From Clostridia bacterium (GTDB taxonomy: Bacteria > Bacillota_A > Clostridia > Oscillospirales > CAG-272), in NCBI GenBank assembly GCA_017500625.1, contig JAFVYX010000270.1:1-6077 (forward strand): a stretch of 6,077 nt of DNA, in the 5' to 3' direction. Under the pieces are notes generated by a model. It saw nothing but the letters and a program-made list of their open reading frames with translations. It was not told where the DNA came from and ran no database searches. Shown here piece by piece: positions 1 through 6,077 of the stretch (positions are counted from its first letter, which is position 1; the number at the start of each line of letters is the position of its first letter). Position numbers and translations under genes: made by a program.

Positions 1-470
1 GCCACGCTGGCGTGCATCAGGGCAAAAAGAAACGCCGAGCCGAAAACGGCGGTGCGCCGCCCCATGGGGCGCAGGACGGAAAAGAGCGCGCCGCGGCAGA
101 AGATCTCCTCGCAAACCGCGGGTAGGAGCGCGTCAAAGAGGAGGGAAAGCCCAAAAACGCCGTAGGGCTCGGCGCCCGCAGTCTCGATCCCGACAAGGGC
201 GCAAAAGCCCCCCCAAAGGGCGGCCACGGCCGCCGTCAGAAGGACGAACGCGGGGCAAAGCCACAGCGCCGCGTAGCCCCGGCGCGAGCGCGGTAAAAGC
301 GAGAGGCGGGGCGTGGGTGCCGGCGCACGGCAGAGAAAAAGAAGCGGCAAAAGAAAGGAGAGCGCCATGCCGAGGCGGCGCCACACCTCGCCCGAGAGTG
401 AGCCCGCCGTCATGGCTATGGCCAGCTGGGCAAAGAGAAGCAGCGAGAGAAAGAGGGGGCGCGGCCTCAT
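1..470 (-). CDS. CPBP family intramembrane metalloprotease (CAAX-protease-like), C-terminus cut by window edge
   Basis: The 156 visible residues start at ATG 470-468 and run off the left edge. The protein is hydrophobic, with likely membrane segments near residues 5-22, 33-48, 68-94 and 104-120. Two hallmark motifs of the CPBP (Abi/CAAX protease) family are visible: EExxxR (E121, E122, R126 in EEIFCR) and FxxxH (F149, H153 in FALMH). In this family these glutamates and histidines form the membrane-embedded metal-dependent catalytic site; the third conserved motif would lie outside the window. Family members process prenylated or other membrane proteins or peptides, and some give bacteriocin self-immunity; the substrate here is unknown. 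The start is supported by a GGGAGGG ribosome binding site (484-478) 7 bases upstream and by a 4-base ATGA overlap with the upstream transporter gene, implying translational coupling in one operon. Family assignment is firm; the role is not. Confidence 0.85.
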   Translation of the reverse strand, partial: MRPRPLFLSLLLFAQLAIAMTAGSLSGEVWRRLGMALSFLLPLLFLCRAPAPTPRLSLLPRSRRGYAALWLCPAFVLLTAAVAALWGGFCALVGIETAGAEPYGVFGLSLLFDALLPAVCEEIFCRGALFSVLRPMGRRTAVFGSAFLFALMHASV

Positions 471-1387
471 GCCTCACCCTCCCCGGTCCTTGGCGCGGCA
501 CTCGGCAGCTGGGAGAGGATCACGGCGAGGAAAACGACGGCACAGCCGATGTACTCGCGCACCGACAGCACCTCCCCGAGAAAGAGCGCCCCGCCGATGA
601 CGCCGAAGAGAGACTCGGTGCTCATCAGGATCGCCGCGGGTGCGGGTGGACAATACTTCTGCCCGAGGATCTGCAGGGTGTAGGCACAGCCACTCGACAT
701 CACGCCGAGGTAAAGGAGGGGCCAGATCACCTCGCCGATCGCGGCAAAGGAGATGTCCTCAAAGAGAAGCGCCAGCACCGTGTTCAGCACCGCGCAGGTG
801 GCAAACTGCACCATGGAGAGGCGCACCCCGTCCGAGGTGGGGAGAAACCGATCGACCAGCAGGATCTGCACGCAAAAGCAAATGGCACAAGAGAGGAGAA
901 GAATGTCCCCGACCGCCAACGAAAGCCGCTCGTCAAGCGTGATGAGGGCGAGGCCCGCGAGCGCAATGCCGACCGCCAGCCAGAGTCTTGCGCCGATGCC
1001 GCGGCGGAAAAGGAGTGCCCCCGCCACGGGGACCAGCACCACGTAAAGCGCGGTGATAAAGGCGGCCTTGCCCGCCCCCGATGAGCCGATGCCCGCCTGC
1101 TGAAAGGCCGAGGCCACCGCAAGGGCCGTGCCACACGCCATACCGCCGAGAAGCTCGCTTCTCGTCAGTGGACGGCGCGAACGCGAGAAAAGGCAGCGCC
1201 CGTTCCTCTCGGCACGGTCAAAGCCGACCACCGCTGCCGCCAAAACGACGGTGGCGACCACAGAACGCACCGCCCCGCAGGTGAAGACCCCCACGGAGTC
1301 GGCAATGATATCCTGCGCGGCGAAGGCAAAGCCCCAGATGATCGCGCCGACGAGGAGCATCGCGCTCCCCTTCATACTCTTGCTCAT
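467..1387 (-). CDS. EamA/DMT-superfamily transporter
   Basis: This is a complete 306-aa membrane protein, the usual length for a two-repeat EamA (drug/metabolite transporter) protein. About ten hydrophobic helices can be read, roughly at residues 6-25, 31-56, 78-98, 105-127, 133-151, 157-177, 189-209, 219-240, 249-271 and 277-294. Family features include the N-terminal AIIWGFAF stretch and the second-repeat signature STESLFGVIGGALFLGE (256-272), with the typical conserved glutamates. Members export or exchange small metabolites across the inner membrane; the substrate cannot be told from sequence. The reading frame is open up to 1450, but ATG at 1387 is chosen because it follows a TAAGGGT site (1403-1397) and because the promoter's -10 box (1427-1422) rules out the longer start. 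It is the first gene of a leftward operon and overlaps the CPBP protease gene by ATGA. Confidence 0.9.
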   Translation of the reverse strand: MSKSMKGSAMLLVGAIIWGFAFAAQDIIADSVGVFTCGAVRSVVATVVLAAAVVGFDRAERNGRCLFSRSRRPLTRSELLGGMACGTALAVASAFQQAGIGSSGAGKAAFITALYVVLVPVAGALLFRRGIGARLWLAVGIALAGLALITLDERLSLAVGDILLLSCAICFCVQILLVDRFLPTSDGVRLSMVQFATCAVLNTVLALLFEDISFAAIGEVIWPLLYLGVMSSGCAYTLQILGQKYCPPAPAAILMSTESLFGVIGGALFLGEVLSVREYIGCAVVFLAVILSQLPSAAPRTGEGEA

Positions 1388-1421
1388 ACGATCGTGACCC
1401 TTACTTTTTGTAGATACCCGA

Positions 1422-1450
1422 ATTATACCACCCCCGCGCGCGAATGTCAA
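1422..1450 (-). promoter_or_regulatory. Sigma-70/sigma-A type promoter for the EamA transporter operon
   Basis: On the minus strand there is a perfect -35 TTGACA (1450-1445), a 17-base spacer and a perfect -10 TATAAT (1427-1422). The -10 is preceded by TGG, which makes an extended -10. Transcription would start near 1415, leaving a leader of about 28 bases before the ATG at 1387. The match to consensus is complete, so strong constitutive activity is expected unless repressed. Confidence 0.85.
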
Positions 1451-1457
1451 TATTCGC
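1440..1457. promoter_or_regulatory. Candidate operator: interrupted palindrome over the EamA -35 box
   Basis: GCGAATGTCAATATTCGC has 6-base arms, GCGAAT and ATTCGC, around a 6-base centre, and it covers the whole -35 hexamer (1445-1450) of the leftward promoter. A dimeric repressor bound here would block that promoter, and it would lie about 15 bases from the -35 of the divergent helicase promoter. A TetR-family regulator is encoded in the divergent operon and is the obvious candidate binder, but that link is inferred. A short palindrome could also arise by chance in this region. Confidence 0.35.
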
Positions 1458-1471
1458 TTTCCCCCTTTTTC

Positions 1472-1501
1472 TTGACACCTCGGGGGCGTGTGTGGTACAA
1501 T
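1472..1501 (+). promoter_or_regulatory. Sigma-70/sigma-A type promoter for the helicase-TetR operon
   Basis: A perfect -35 TTGACA (1472-1477) is followed by an 18-base spacer and the -10 TACAAT (1496-1501), which carries the extended -10 TGG at 1493-1495 (sequence TGTGGTACAAT). Transcription would start near 1508, giving a leader of about 25 bases before the TTG start codon at 1533. It diverges from the EamA promoter, with only 21 bases between the two -35 boxes. Confidence 0.8.
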
Positions 1502-1515
1502 AAGGACAAGAAAAG

Positions 1516-1526
1516 AAAGGGGGGAG
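1516..1526 (+). promoter_or_regulatory. Ribosome binding site that fixes the TTG start of the helicase
   Basis: The purine run AAAGGGGGGAG ends 6 bases before TTG 1533-1535. No in-frame ATG exists between the promoter and codon 197 of the helicase, and the only upstream ATG (1488) lies within the promoter spacer, so it should not be transcribed. This site therefore decides the TTG start. Confidence 0.75.
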
Positions 1527-1532
1527 TTTGCC

Positions 1533-3917
1533 TTGCGTTACTGTGAAGAGAACGGTGAGATCGCCGTCACCGCCGAGGAAGCGGTCGCCTTTTCCCTCTT
1601 TCATTATCTCGGCACCTCGCCCACCGAGGCCCTCCTGCCCCTCCGCCGCACCGATGCCGTCGGCCGCGCGCGCCTCGGTCTCCCCGCCGAGGGGGTAAGT
1701 CTTGCCTGCCGTCTCCCCTCGGGCGATCACACCTTTTGCCTCACCGCCGTGGCGGACGCCGTGACGGGGACGGGGCGTGACCGCACGCTGACGGTCGTGG
1801 CCGTCGTCGCCGAGCCGCCCGAGGCCCCCGCCCCCACCACCGTTCGCGCCGCGCGCGCGCTGGCCTACCTCGCCGCCTCCTGCCTTGAGGGCAAAACGCC
1901 GCCGCGCCTTTGCATTTTTTACGATAACCCCGCGCTCGGCCGTCATCACCGCACCGAGGAGACGGTCACGCCGAAAAAGCTTTCCGCCTTTCTCGAGAGG
2001 GTGGCCGCCCCCCTCTTTCTCTTCGCGCAGAATGAGATCGTGCGCGTCACCCGTCGCCTGCCTGCGATGCGCCGTCTGCGCTTCCCGTATCCCGAGACCC
2101 GTCTTGGTCAGGAGGAGCTGATGAGCGCCGTTTTCCGCGCCACCTCGCGCGGCAAGCGCCTCTTTGCCTCGGCCCCCACGGGCATCGGTAAGACGGTGTC
2201 CACCCTCTATCCCGCCGTCCGCGCCATGGGGGAGGGGAAGTGCGATAAGGTTTTTTACCTCACCGCCAAGGCCACGGCCGCTCGCATGGCGGGAAAAACG
2301 GCCGCCCTGCTTGGCAAGGACGGCGCCTTGCGCGCCGTTCTGCTTGCCTCCAAGGAGCGTCTCTGTTCCCGCCGCGGCGTGCCCTGCCGTGAGGGATCCC
2401 CCTGCGAGAACCGCCGCGGCGGCGCGCGGGAGGAGATGGCCCTTGCCGAGCTTGTCTCCCTCGGTCTTCCCCTCATCGGCCCCGAGGAGATCGCCACCGC
2501 CGCCGCCCGCCACGGCGTCTGCCCTCACGAGCTGTCGCTCTCGTACAGTATGCTCTCGGACGTTGTCATCTGCGACTACAATTACCTTTTCGATCCCACC
2601 GTCCGCCTTTCGCGCTTTTTCTCGCTCGGCGGCCGCTTTGCCTTCCTTATCGATGAGGCACACAACCTTGGCGACAGGATCCGCGATACCTACGCCGTCA
2701 CCCTTACGACCGACGCCCTTATGGCCGCCCCCCTCCCCCCACCGAGCGAGGGCGAGGGAGCCCGTGCCGACACCCTTGCCGACGCCCTGGCCGCCCGCGA
2801 TGCCCTCGTCGGCCACCTCTTGTCGCTTGCCCCTGCCCCCGCCGAGGACGGGCCGACCATGCTCCGCTCCCTGCCCGAATGGCTCCCGCTCTCGCTGTCT
2901 GACCTGCTCACGCCCCTCGGCGCCCTCGTGCGTGACCGCCGCGCCGCCCTCCCTGCGGAATTTCGCAAGCCCGTCCGTAGTTTTTATTACGATTTGAAAA
3001 CAATACTTGACACTCTCGCCGCCTACGACGCGGGCTTTCGCCTGGAGGTTTTCCGCACCGAGACGGGCGGCGTGGGTGTCCGCACCCTCTGCCTCGACCC
3101 CTCGGGTGTGGTGTCACGCTGTCTCGGTGACGGCAAAAGTGCCGTCCTCTTTTCGGCCACCCTCTCGCCGATCGCCTATTACCGCGATACCCTTGGCGGC
3201 GAGCGTGAGGACGAGGTACTGGAGCTGCCCTCCCCCTTTCTGCGCGACAATCTGGCCGTGGCGGTCATGGATCAGATCAGCACGCGCTATGCCGACAGAG
3301 AGTCGACTCTCCCCGAGGTCGGCGCCGCCGTTCTCACCGCTGTGCGGGCGCGGCGCGGCAACTATATGGTGTTCTGTCCCTCGTTTGCCTATGAGGAGGC
3401 CCTCCACCGCCACGTGAAGGCCCTCTCTCCCGACCTCCGCACGCTTCTTCAGGGGCGCACGATGTCGCCCGCCGAGCGCGCGGCCTTCCTTTCCGAGTTT
3501 GAAAAGAGCGACGATCCCGTGGTGGCCTTTTGCGTGATGGGCGGCATCTGGGGCGAGGGCATCGACCTTCTCGGCGATCGCCTCATCGGTGCGGTGATCG
3601 TGGGTGTCGGCCTCGGCACGCCCGACCCACTCCACGAGGAAATGGCGCGCTACTTCCGCGAAAAGAACGACGAGGGGGCCGAGTACGCCTACATCTACCC
3701 CGGCATCAACCGTGTGCTTCAGGCGGCGGGGCGCGTCATTCGCAGTGAAAATGACGTCGGCGTTGTCGTCCTGATCGACGACCGCTTTGCCACCCCCGTT
3801 TACCGCCGCGCCCTGCCCGCGCATTGGCACGGGCTTTCCTACGTCGGCAACGTGAGATCGCTTTCCGAATATTTGCGGCGCTTCTGGAGCCGCCACCCCG
3901 AAGGAGAGGTACCATGA
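1533..3917 (+). CDS. XPD/DinG-family (COG1199) Fe-S ATP-dependent DNA helicase with degenerate N-terminal nuclease-like domain
   Basis: This is a 794-aa superfamily 2 helicase with a TTG start. Helicase motifs appear in order: a Q-like region FPYPETRLGQEELM (184-197), Walker A APTGIGKT (214-221), motif Ia VFYLTAKATAA (240-250), the DEAH box (374-377), SATL (541-544), GEGID (674-678) and motif VI QAAGRVIR (730-737). Four cysteines between Walker A and DEAH (C278, C285, C291, C330) are spaced as in the XPD iron-sulfur domain (three close together, the fourth about 38 residues on), so a 4Fe-4S cluster is expected. Relatives unwind DNA 5'-to-3' in repair. Residues 1 to about 180 match the position of the PD-(D/E)XK nuclease-like domain seen in clostridial relatives. 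Here the segment that should carry the acidic and E-x-K catalytic residues reads ADAV...TVVAVVAEP (74-95), so nuclease activity is unlikely. The stop overlaps the TetR start by ATGA. Helicase assignment is firm; the repair pathway is inferred. Confidence 0.93.
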   Translation: MRYCEENGEIAVTAEEAVAFSLFHYLGTSPTEALLPLRRTDAVGRARLGLPAEGVSLACRLPSGDHTFCLTAVADAVTGTGRDRTLTVVAVVAEPPEAPAPTTVRAARALAYLAASCLEGKTPPRLCIFYDNPALGRHHRTEETVTPKKLSAFLERVAAPLFLFAQNEIVRVTRRLPAMRRLRFPYPETRLGQEELMSAVFRATSRGKRLFASAPTGIGKTVSTLYPAVRAMGEGKCDKVFYLTAKATAARMAGKTAALLGKDGALRAVLLASKERLCSRRGVPCREGSPCENRRGGAREEMALAELVSLGLPLIGPEEIATAAARHGVCPHELSLSYSMLSDVVICDYNYLFDPTVRLSRFFSLGGRFAFLIDEAHNLGDRIRDTYAVTLTTDALMAAPLPPPSEGEGARADTLADALAARDALVGHLLSLAPAPAEDGPTMLRSLPEWLPLSLSDLLTPLGALVRDRRAALPAEFRKPVRSFYYDLKTILDTLAAYDAGFRLEVFRTETGGVGVRTLCLDPSGVVSRCLGDGKSAVLFSATLSPIAYYRDTLGGEREDEVLELPSPFLRDNLAVAVMDQISTRYADRESTLPEVGAAVLTAVRARRGNYMVFCPSFAYEEALHRHVKALSPDLRTLLQGRTMSPAERAAFLSEFEKSDDPVVAFCVMGGIWGEGIDLLGDRLIGAVIVGVGLGTPDPLHEEMARYFREKNDEGAEYAYIYPGINRVLQAAGRVIRSENDVGVVVLIDDRFATPVYRRALPAHWHGLSYVGNVRSLSEYLRRFWSRHPEGEVP

Positions 3918-4240
3918 AGGAAAAAAGCACGAAAACCCGCATCGTTGAGGCGGCCTGGCAGCTGTTCTACGAGCACGGCTACGATGCCACCACCGTGGAG
4001 GACGTGGTGCGTGCCTCGGGCACGTCCAAGGGCTCCTTTTATCATTATTTTGAAGGCAAGGACGCCCTTCTTGGCTCGCTGGCCTACCTCTTTGACGCCA
4101 AATACGCCGAGCTGGAGGCGGAGGCCGACGCCAAGGCCGATGCCTTTGAGGCGCTCCTTTTCCTCAATCGCGAGCTTTTCGATATGATTGAAAAGCGCAT
4201 CGACGTCGCTCTCACTCGCGCCTTCTCGCCTCCCAGCTGA
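3914..4240 (+). CDS. TetR/AcrR family transcriptional regulator, N-terminal piece (frameshifted gene)
   Basis: This 108-aa reading frame carries a typical TetR DNA-binding domain. Residues 6-50 contain the family pattern with the helix-turn-helix around TTVEDVVRASGTSKGSFYHYF (27-47), followed by the usual GKDALL. The frame then enters a helical ligand-binding domain (to about residue 100) and ends prematurely in an unrelated tail, TRAFSPPS. The family is usually about 190-200 aa, so this is only the first half. The rest follows in another frame (4240-4497); the two joined by restoring one base would give a 194-aa protein. The start is supported by AAGGAG (3901-3906) 7 bases upstream and the ATGA overlap with the helicase stop. 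If the break is real, DNA binding might persist but ligand sensing and dimerisation would be damaged. Targets are unknown; the divergent promoter region is a candidate. Confidence 0.85.
   Translation: MKEKSTKTRIVEAAWQLFYEHGYDATTVEDVVRASGTSKGSFYHYFEGKDALLGSLAYLFDAKYAELEAEADAKADAFEALLFLNRELFDMIEKRIDVALTRAFSPPS
4205..4240 (+). other. Probable frameshift site in the TetR gene
   Basis: Upstream, TetR-like sequence runs in the frame of 3914 through about ...EKRIDVAL. Downstream, it resumes in the frame of 4240, where the codons just before the ATG already read SRLLASQL and fit the family. The change of frame lies at about 4213-4224 and is explained by loss of one base (or gain of two), for example in the CGCGCC tract. 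I see no slippery heptamer for programmed frameshifting. The stop and the next ATG overlap as TGATG (4238-4242), but there is no ribosome binding site before that ATG. Confidence 0.75.
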
Positions 4241-4497
4241 TGGCCAAGGGGGAGCGCGCCCTCCTCGACCGCGACCGCTATTACTATAAGCTTCTCCGCC
4301 GCCTGGTGCTGCGAGGACAGGAGCGGGGCGAGATCGTATCGGATCGCTCGGCAGGGGACGTTGTCAAGCTTTACGCGATGGCCGAGCGCGCCCTGCTCTA
4401 CGACTGGTGCCTCTCGAACGGTGAGCAGTCTCTCCGCGAGGTGGCGGCCCGTGTTATGTCGCATTGGCTCTCGATGCTTCGCCCCGCCGAAAAATAA
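4240..4497 (+). CDS. TetR family regulator, C-terminal ligand-binding/dimerisation fragment (out of frame)
   Basis: This 85-aa fragment starts at MAKGERALLDRDRYYYKLL and contains the stretch GQERGEI, typical of the C-terminal half of TetR proteins, followed by helices ending in MSHWLSMLRPAEK. It has no DNA-binding domain and its ATG lacks a Shine-Dalgarno site, so it is best read as the second half of the gene beginning at 3914. Translation could occur only by re-initiation through the TGATG overlap. The alternative of a genuinely two-piece regulator is less likely than a single indel or assembly error, because sequence similarity to the family continues upstream of this ATG in the same frame. 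Confidence 0.7.
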   Translation: MAKGERALLDRDRYYYKLLRRLVLRGQERGEIVSDRSAGDVVKLYAMAERALLYDWCLSNGEQSLREVAARVMSHWLSMLRPAEK

Positions 4498-4561
4498 TTT
4501 TTCGTGCATTTTTTCGTTCTCATTTCGTTCTATACGAAAAAACATTGATATACAAAGAAAA

Positions 4562-4598
4562 AACGGCTACTATTTTTGTAGCCGTTCTATTTTTGTTT
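4562..4598 (+). terminator. Rho-independent terminator after the helicase-TetR operon
   Basis: A perfect 9-base stem, AACGGCTAC (4562-4570) paired with GTAGCCGTT (4578-4586), has a 7-base loop TATTTTT and is followed by CTATTTTTGTTT. On the opposite strand the same stem is followed by an even better T-run (the complement of AAAGAAAAAA upstream), so it may work in both directions. It lies 65 bases after the TetR stop and just ahead of the symporter promoter, separating the two transcription units. Confidence 0.85.
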
Positions 4599-4614
4599 CA
4601 TACCTCGTTCTCTA

Positions 4615-4643
4615 TTGCATTCTACCGCCGTTTGTGCTATACT
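4615..4643 (+). promoter_or_regulatory. putP: Promoter for the PutP-type symporter
   Basis: The -10 TATACT (4638-4643) is preceded by TGC, giving an extended -10, and lies 17 bases after a weak -35 TTGCAT (4615-4620). Transcription would start near 4650. The leader then carries AAAGGA (4666-4671), 8 bases before the ATG at 4680. The weak -35 combined with the extended -10 suggests moderate activity. No proline-responsive element can be recognised. Confidence 0.65.
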
Positions 4644-4679
4644 AACAAAGTATTATTATCCACCGAAAGGAATTCTTCT

Positions 4680-6077
4680 ATGGAAATCTGGCGTCTTATT
4701 GCATTCATTCTTTACTTCGTTGCCGTTCTCGTGATCGGGATCTGGTTCTTCCTCCGCTCCAAATCGGGCGGTGAAAAGGAATATTTCCTCGGCGGCCGCT
4801 CGATGGGACCGTGGGTCACGGCTATGTCGGCTCAGGCCTCGGATATGTCGGGTTGGCTCCTGATGGGCTTCCCCGGCGCGATCCTTGCCTTTGGTCTCGG
4901 TCAGGTCTGGATCGGCATCGGCCTTGCGGCCGGCACCATTGCCAACTGGGTGCTGGTGGCCCGTCGCCTGCGTCGCTTCTCGGCGGCCTCGGGCGATTCG
5001 ATCACCCTGCCTCAGTATCTCACCAATCGCTTTGCCACACAGAATCCCGCGCTGAAGATCACCTGCGCCGTCATCTTCCTTATCAGCTTTACGATCTACG
5101 TGGCCTCGGCGTTCAATGCGGGCACCGCTGTGTTCACCAAGGTGCTGCCGTGGCTTGAGGGCAAGGAGCTTCTGGCTATGGCCATCTTCGCTGCCATCGT
5201 TCTCGTTTACACCTTCCTCGGCGGCTACAAGGCTGTTTGCTGGACGGACTTCTTCCAGGGCATTCTGATGCTCATCGCTCTGCTTGCCGTACCGATTTTG
5301 ATGGCGGCTACGGGCAGCTTTGATGCCTCCTTCAACGGCGCGTTTGCCGAAGGCGTTGCCGCATTCGGCACCAACCCCTTCACCGCCTCCTGGCAGGATA
5401 TCGTGACGGGTCTTTCTTGGGGTCTCGGCTACTTCGGTATGCCTCACATTCTCGTTCGCTTTATGGCGATCGAGAAGCCCTCGATGATCAAGAAGAGCGC
5501 AACCGTTGCCATCATTTGGGTCGTTTTGACGCTGGGCGCGGCAATCGCGATCGCCATTCTTGGCAGAACCTTCTTGCTGACGGACGGTTCCTCGCTGGCA
5601 GGACTTCTTCTTCCCGCCGGTAACGGACAAAACATCTTTATCACGGTGGTGCAGGACCTGTTCCCCGCATTTATCGCAGGACTTCTTCTTGCCGCCATCA
5701 TCGCGGCGGCAATGTCTACCGCAGACTCTCAGCTTCTTGCGTCTGCATCAGCGTTTGCAAATGATGTTTACAAACCGATATTCCGCAAGAAGGCTTCTGA
5801 TAAGGAGATGCTTTGGGCAGGTCGTATCATCGTTGCTGTAATTGCTATTGTTGCTTTGCTCATTGCATCGAACCCGAATTCCGGTACTATCATGGGTCTG
5901 GTTGAGAATGCATGGGGTGTATTTGGTGCAGCATTTGGTCCTGCCATTATGCTGAGTCTGTTCTGGAAGCGCCTTAACTTCCAGGGTGCAATTGCCGGTA
6001 TCGCTGTCGGTGCAGTTGTCGATATTGCATGGCTTGCGTTCCTTTCCTCTACCGGTATTTATGAGATTATTCCGGGC
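4680..6077 (+). CDS. putP: Sodium/proline symporter (SSS family), C-terminus cut by window edge
   Basis: 466 residues are visible without a stop. Recalled alignment to E. coli PutP (about 502 aa) is close throughout, ending at the shared YEIIPG, so roughly 35-50 residues are missing. PutP takes up proline with Na+ across the cytoplasmic membrane, for nutrition or osmoprotection. Residues known to matter in E. coli PutP are at the same or nearly the same positions: R40 in LGGRS, D55 and S57 in SAQASDMSGW, and S346/T347 in AAAMSTADSQ, equivalent to the S340/T341 sodium-site pair. Other signatures are GGYKAVCWTDFFQG (181-194), WGLGYFGMPHILVRFM (247-262) and a long series of hydrophobic helices. 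The ATG is supported by AAAGGA 8 bases upstream. It has its own promoter and is not part of the upstream operon. The 3' third (after about 5700) is markedly less GC-rich than the 5' part. Proline as substrate is inferred from overall similarity. Confidence 0.93.
   Translation, partial: MEIWRLIAFILYFVAVLVIGIWFFLRSKSGGEKEYFLGGRSMGPWVTAMSAQASDMSGWLLMGFPGAILAFGLGQVWIGIGLAAGTIANWVLVARRLRRFSAASGDSITLPQYLTNRFATQNPALKITCAVIFLISFTIYVASAFNAGTAVFTKVLPWLEGKELLAMAIFAAIVLVYTFLGGYKAVCWTDFFQGILMLIALLAVPILMAATGSFDASFNGAFAEGVAAFGTNPFTASWQDIVTGLSWGLGYFGMPHILVRFMAIEKPSMIKKSATVAIIWVVLTLGAAIAIAILGRTFLLTDGSSLAGLLLPAGNGQNIFITVVQDLFPAFIAGLLLAAIIAAAMSTADSQLLASASAFANDVYKPIFRKKASDKEMLWAGRIIVAVIAIVALLIASNPNSGTIMGLVENAWGVFGAAFGPAIMLSLFWKRLNFQGAIAGIAVGAVVDIAWLAFLSSTGIYEIIPG

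Noticed and set aside
317..1084. Plus-strand open frame of 255 codons across the protease and transporter genes
   Set aside because: It is a hydrophilic, Arg/Glu/His-rich translation antisense to two real membrane-protein genes, with no ribosome binding site of note.
1401..2816. A 471-codon open frame on the minus strand opposite the helicase
   Set aside because: Its product is low-complexity, rich in Gly, Ala, Arg and Glu, without recognisable motifs. The helicase on the plus strand has clear family motifs, and its GC-rich third positions remove stops from the antisense frame.
3114..3896. A 260-codon minus-strand open frame opposite the helicase C-terminal part
   Set aside because: It has no domain signature and lies wholly inside the well-supported helicase gene; it is a composition effect.
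4207..4227. Programmed -1 ribosomal frameshifting in the TetR gene
   Set aside because: The direction fits, but no X-XXY-YYZ slippery heptamer is present in the zero frame where the similarity switches, so a simple indel is preferred.
4509..4542. TTTTTTCG ... CGAAAAAA inverted repeat and two copies of TTTCGTTCT (4512-4520, 4523-4531) after the TetR gene
   Set aside because: The arms are almost all A/T and would form a weak hairpin; the nearby GC-containing stem at 4562-4586 is the convincing terminator. The short direct repeat may be chance in AT-rich spacer.
4656..5630. A 324-codon minus-strand open frame opposite putP
   Set aside because: The translation is highly charged, with no hydrophobic core or motif, while the opposite strand gives a clear PutP protein.

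Overview
The window looks like a chromosomal stretch of a GC-rich Bacillota/Clostridia-type bacterium, possibly an Oscillospirales-like gut organism. The reasons are house-keeping-style promoters (TTGACA / TGn-TAnAAT), strong GGAGG-type ribosome binding sites, a heavy GCC/CTC/CGC codon bias in most genes, and protein families typical of that group. The lineage is an inference from style and gene content only; there is no marker gene.

Left side, minus strand (1 to about 1450): a two-gene operon reading leftwards. The first gene is a complete 10-helix EamA/DMT-family transporter (1387 to 467). Its stop overlaps by 4 bases (ATGA) the start of a CPBP-family (CAAX-protease-like) intramembrane metalloprotease, which runs off the left edge. 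The transporter has a near-perfect sigma-70 type promoter at 1422-1450.

Middle, plus strand (about 1472 to 4590): a second operon diverges from the first. It encodes a 794-aa XPD/DinG-type iron-sulfur DNA helicase with a TTG start. Its N-terminal domain looks like a PD-(D/E)XK nuclease domain that has lost its catalytic residues. The helicase is coupled by another ATGA overlap to a TetR/AcrR-family regulator. The regulator is broken by one frameshift near 4213-4224, which leaves an N-terminal DNA-binding piece and a C-terminal ligand-domain piece. A 9-bp-stem terminator follows at 4562-4590. The 145-bp region between the two operons holds two back-to-back, similar promoters and an interrupted palindrome over the transporter's -35 box, which could be an operator.

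Right side, plus strand (4615 to the right edge): an independent promoter drives a PutP-type sodium/proline symporter. 466 residues are visible and the last few dozen lie outside the window. Base composition inside this gene falls from about 62% GC to about 47% GC near 5700, which suggests a mosaic or recently recombined 3' part.

The three units look like ordinary accessory and house-keeping functions: membrane transport, DNA repair helicase, regulation and osmolyte or proline uptake. I see no CRISPR array, insertion sequence, phage gene, tRNA or rRNA. I found no clear evidence of a wholly new system. The points most worth following are the degenerate nuclease domain on the helicase, the split TetR gene, the symmetrical divergent control region and the composition break in putP.
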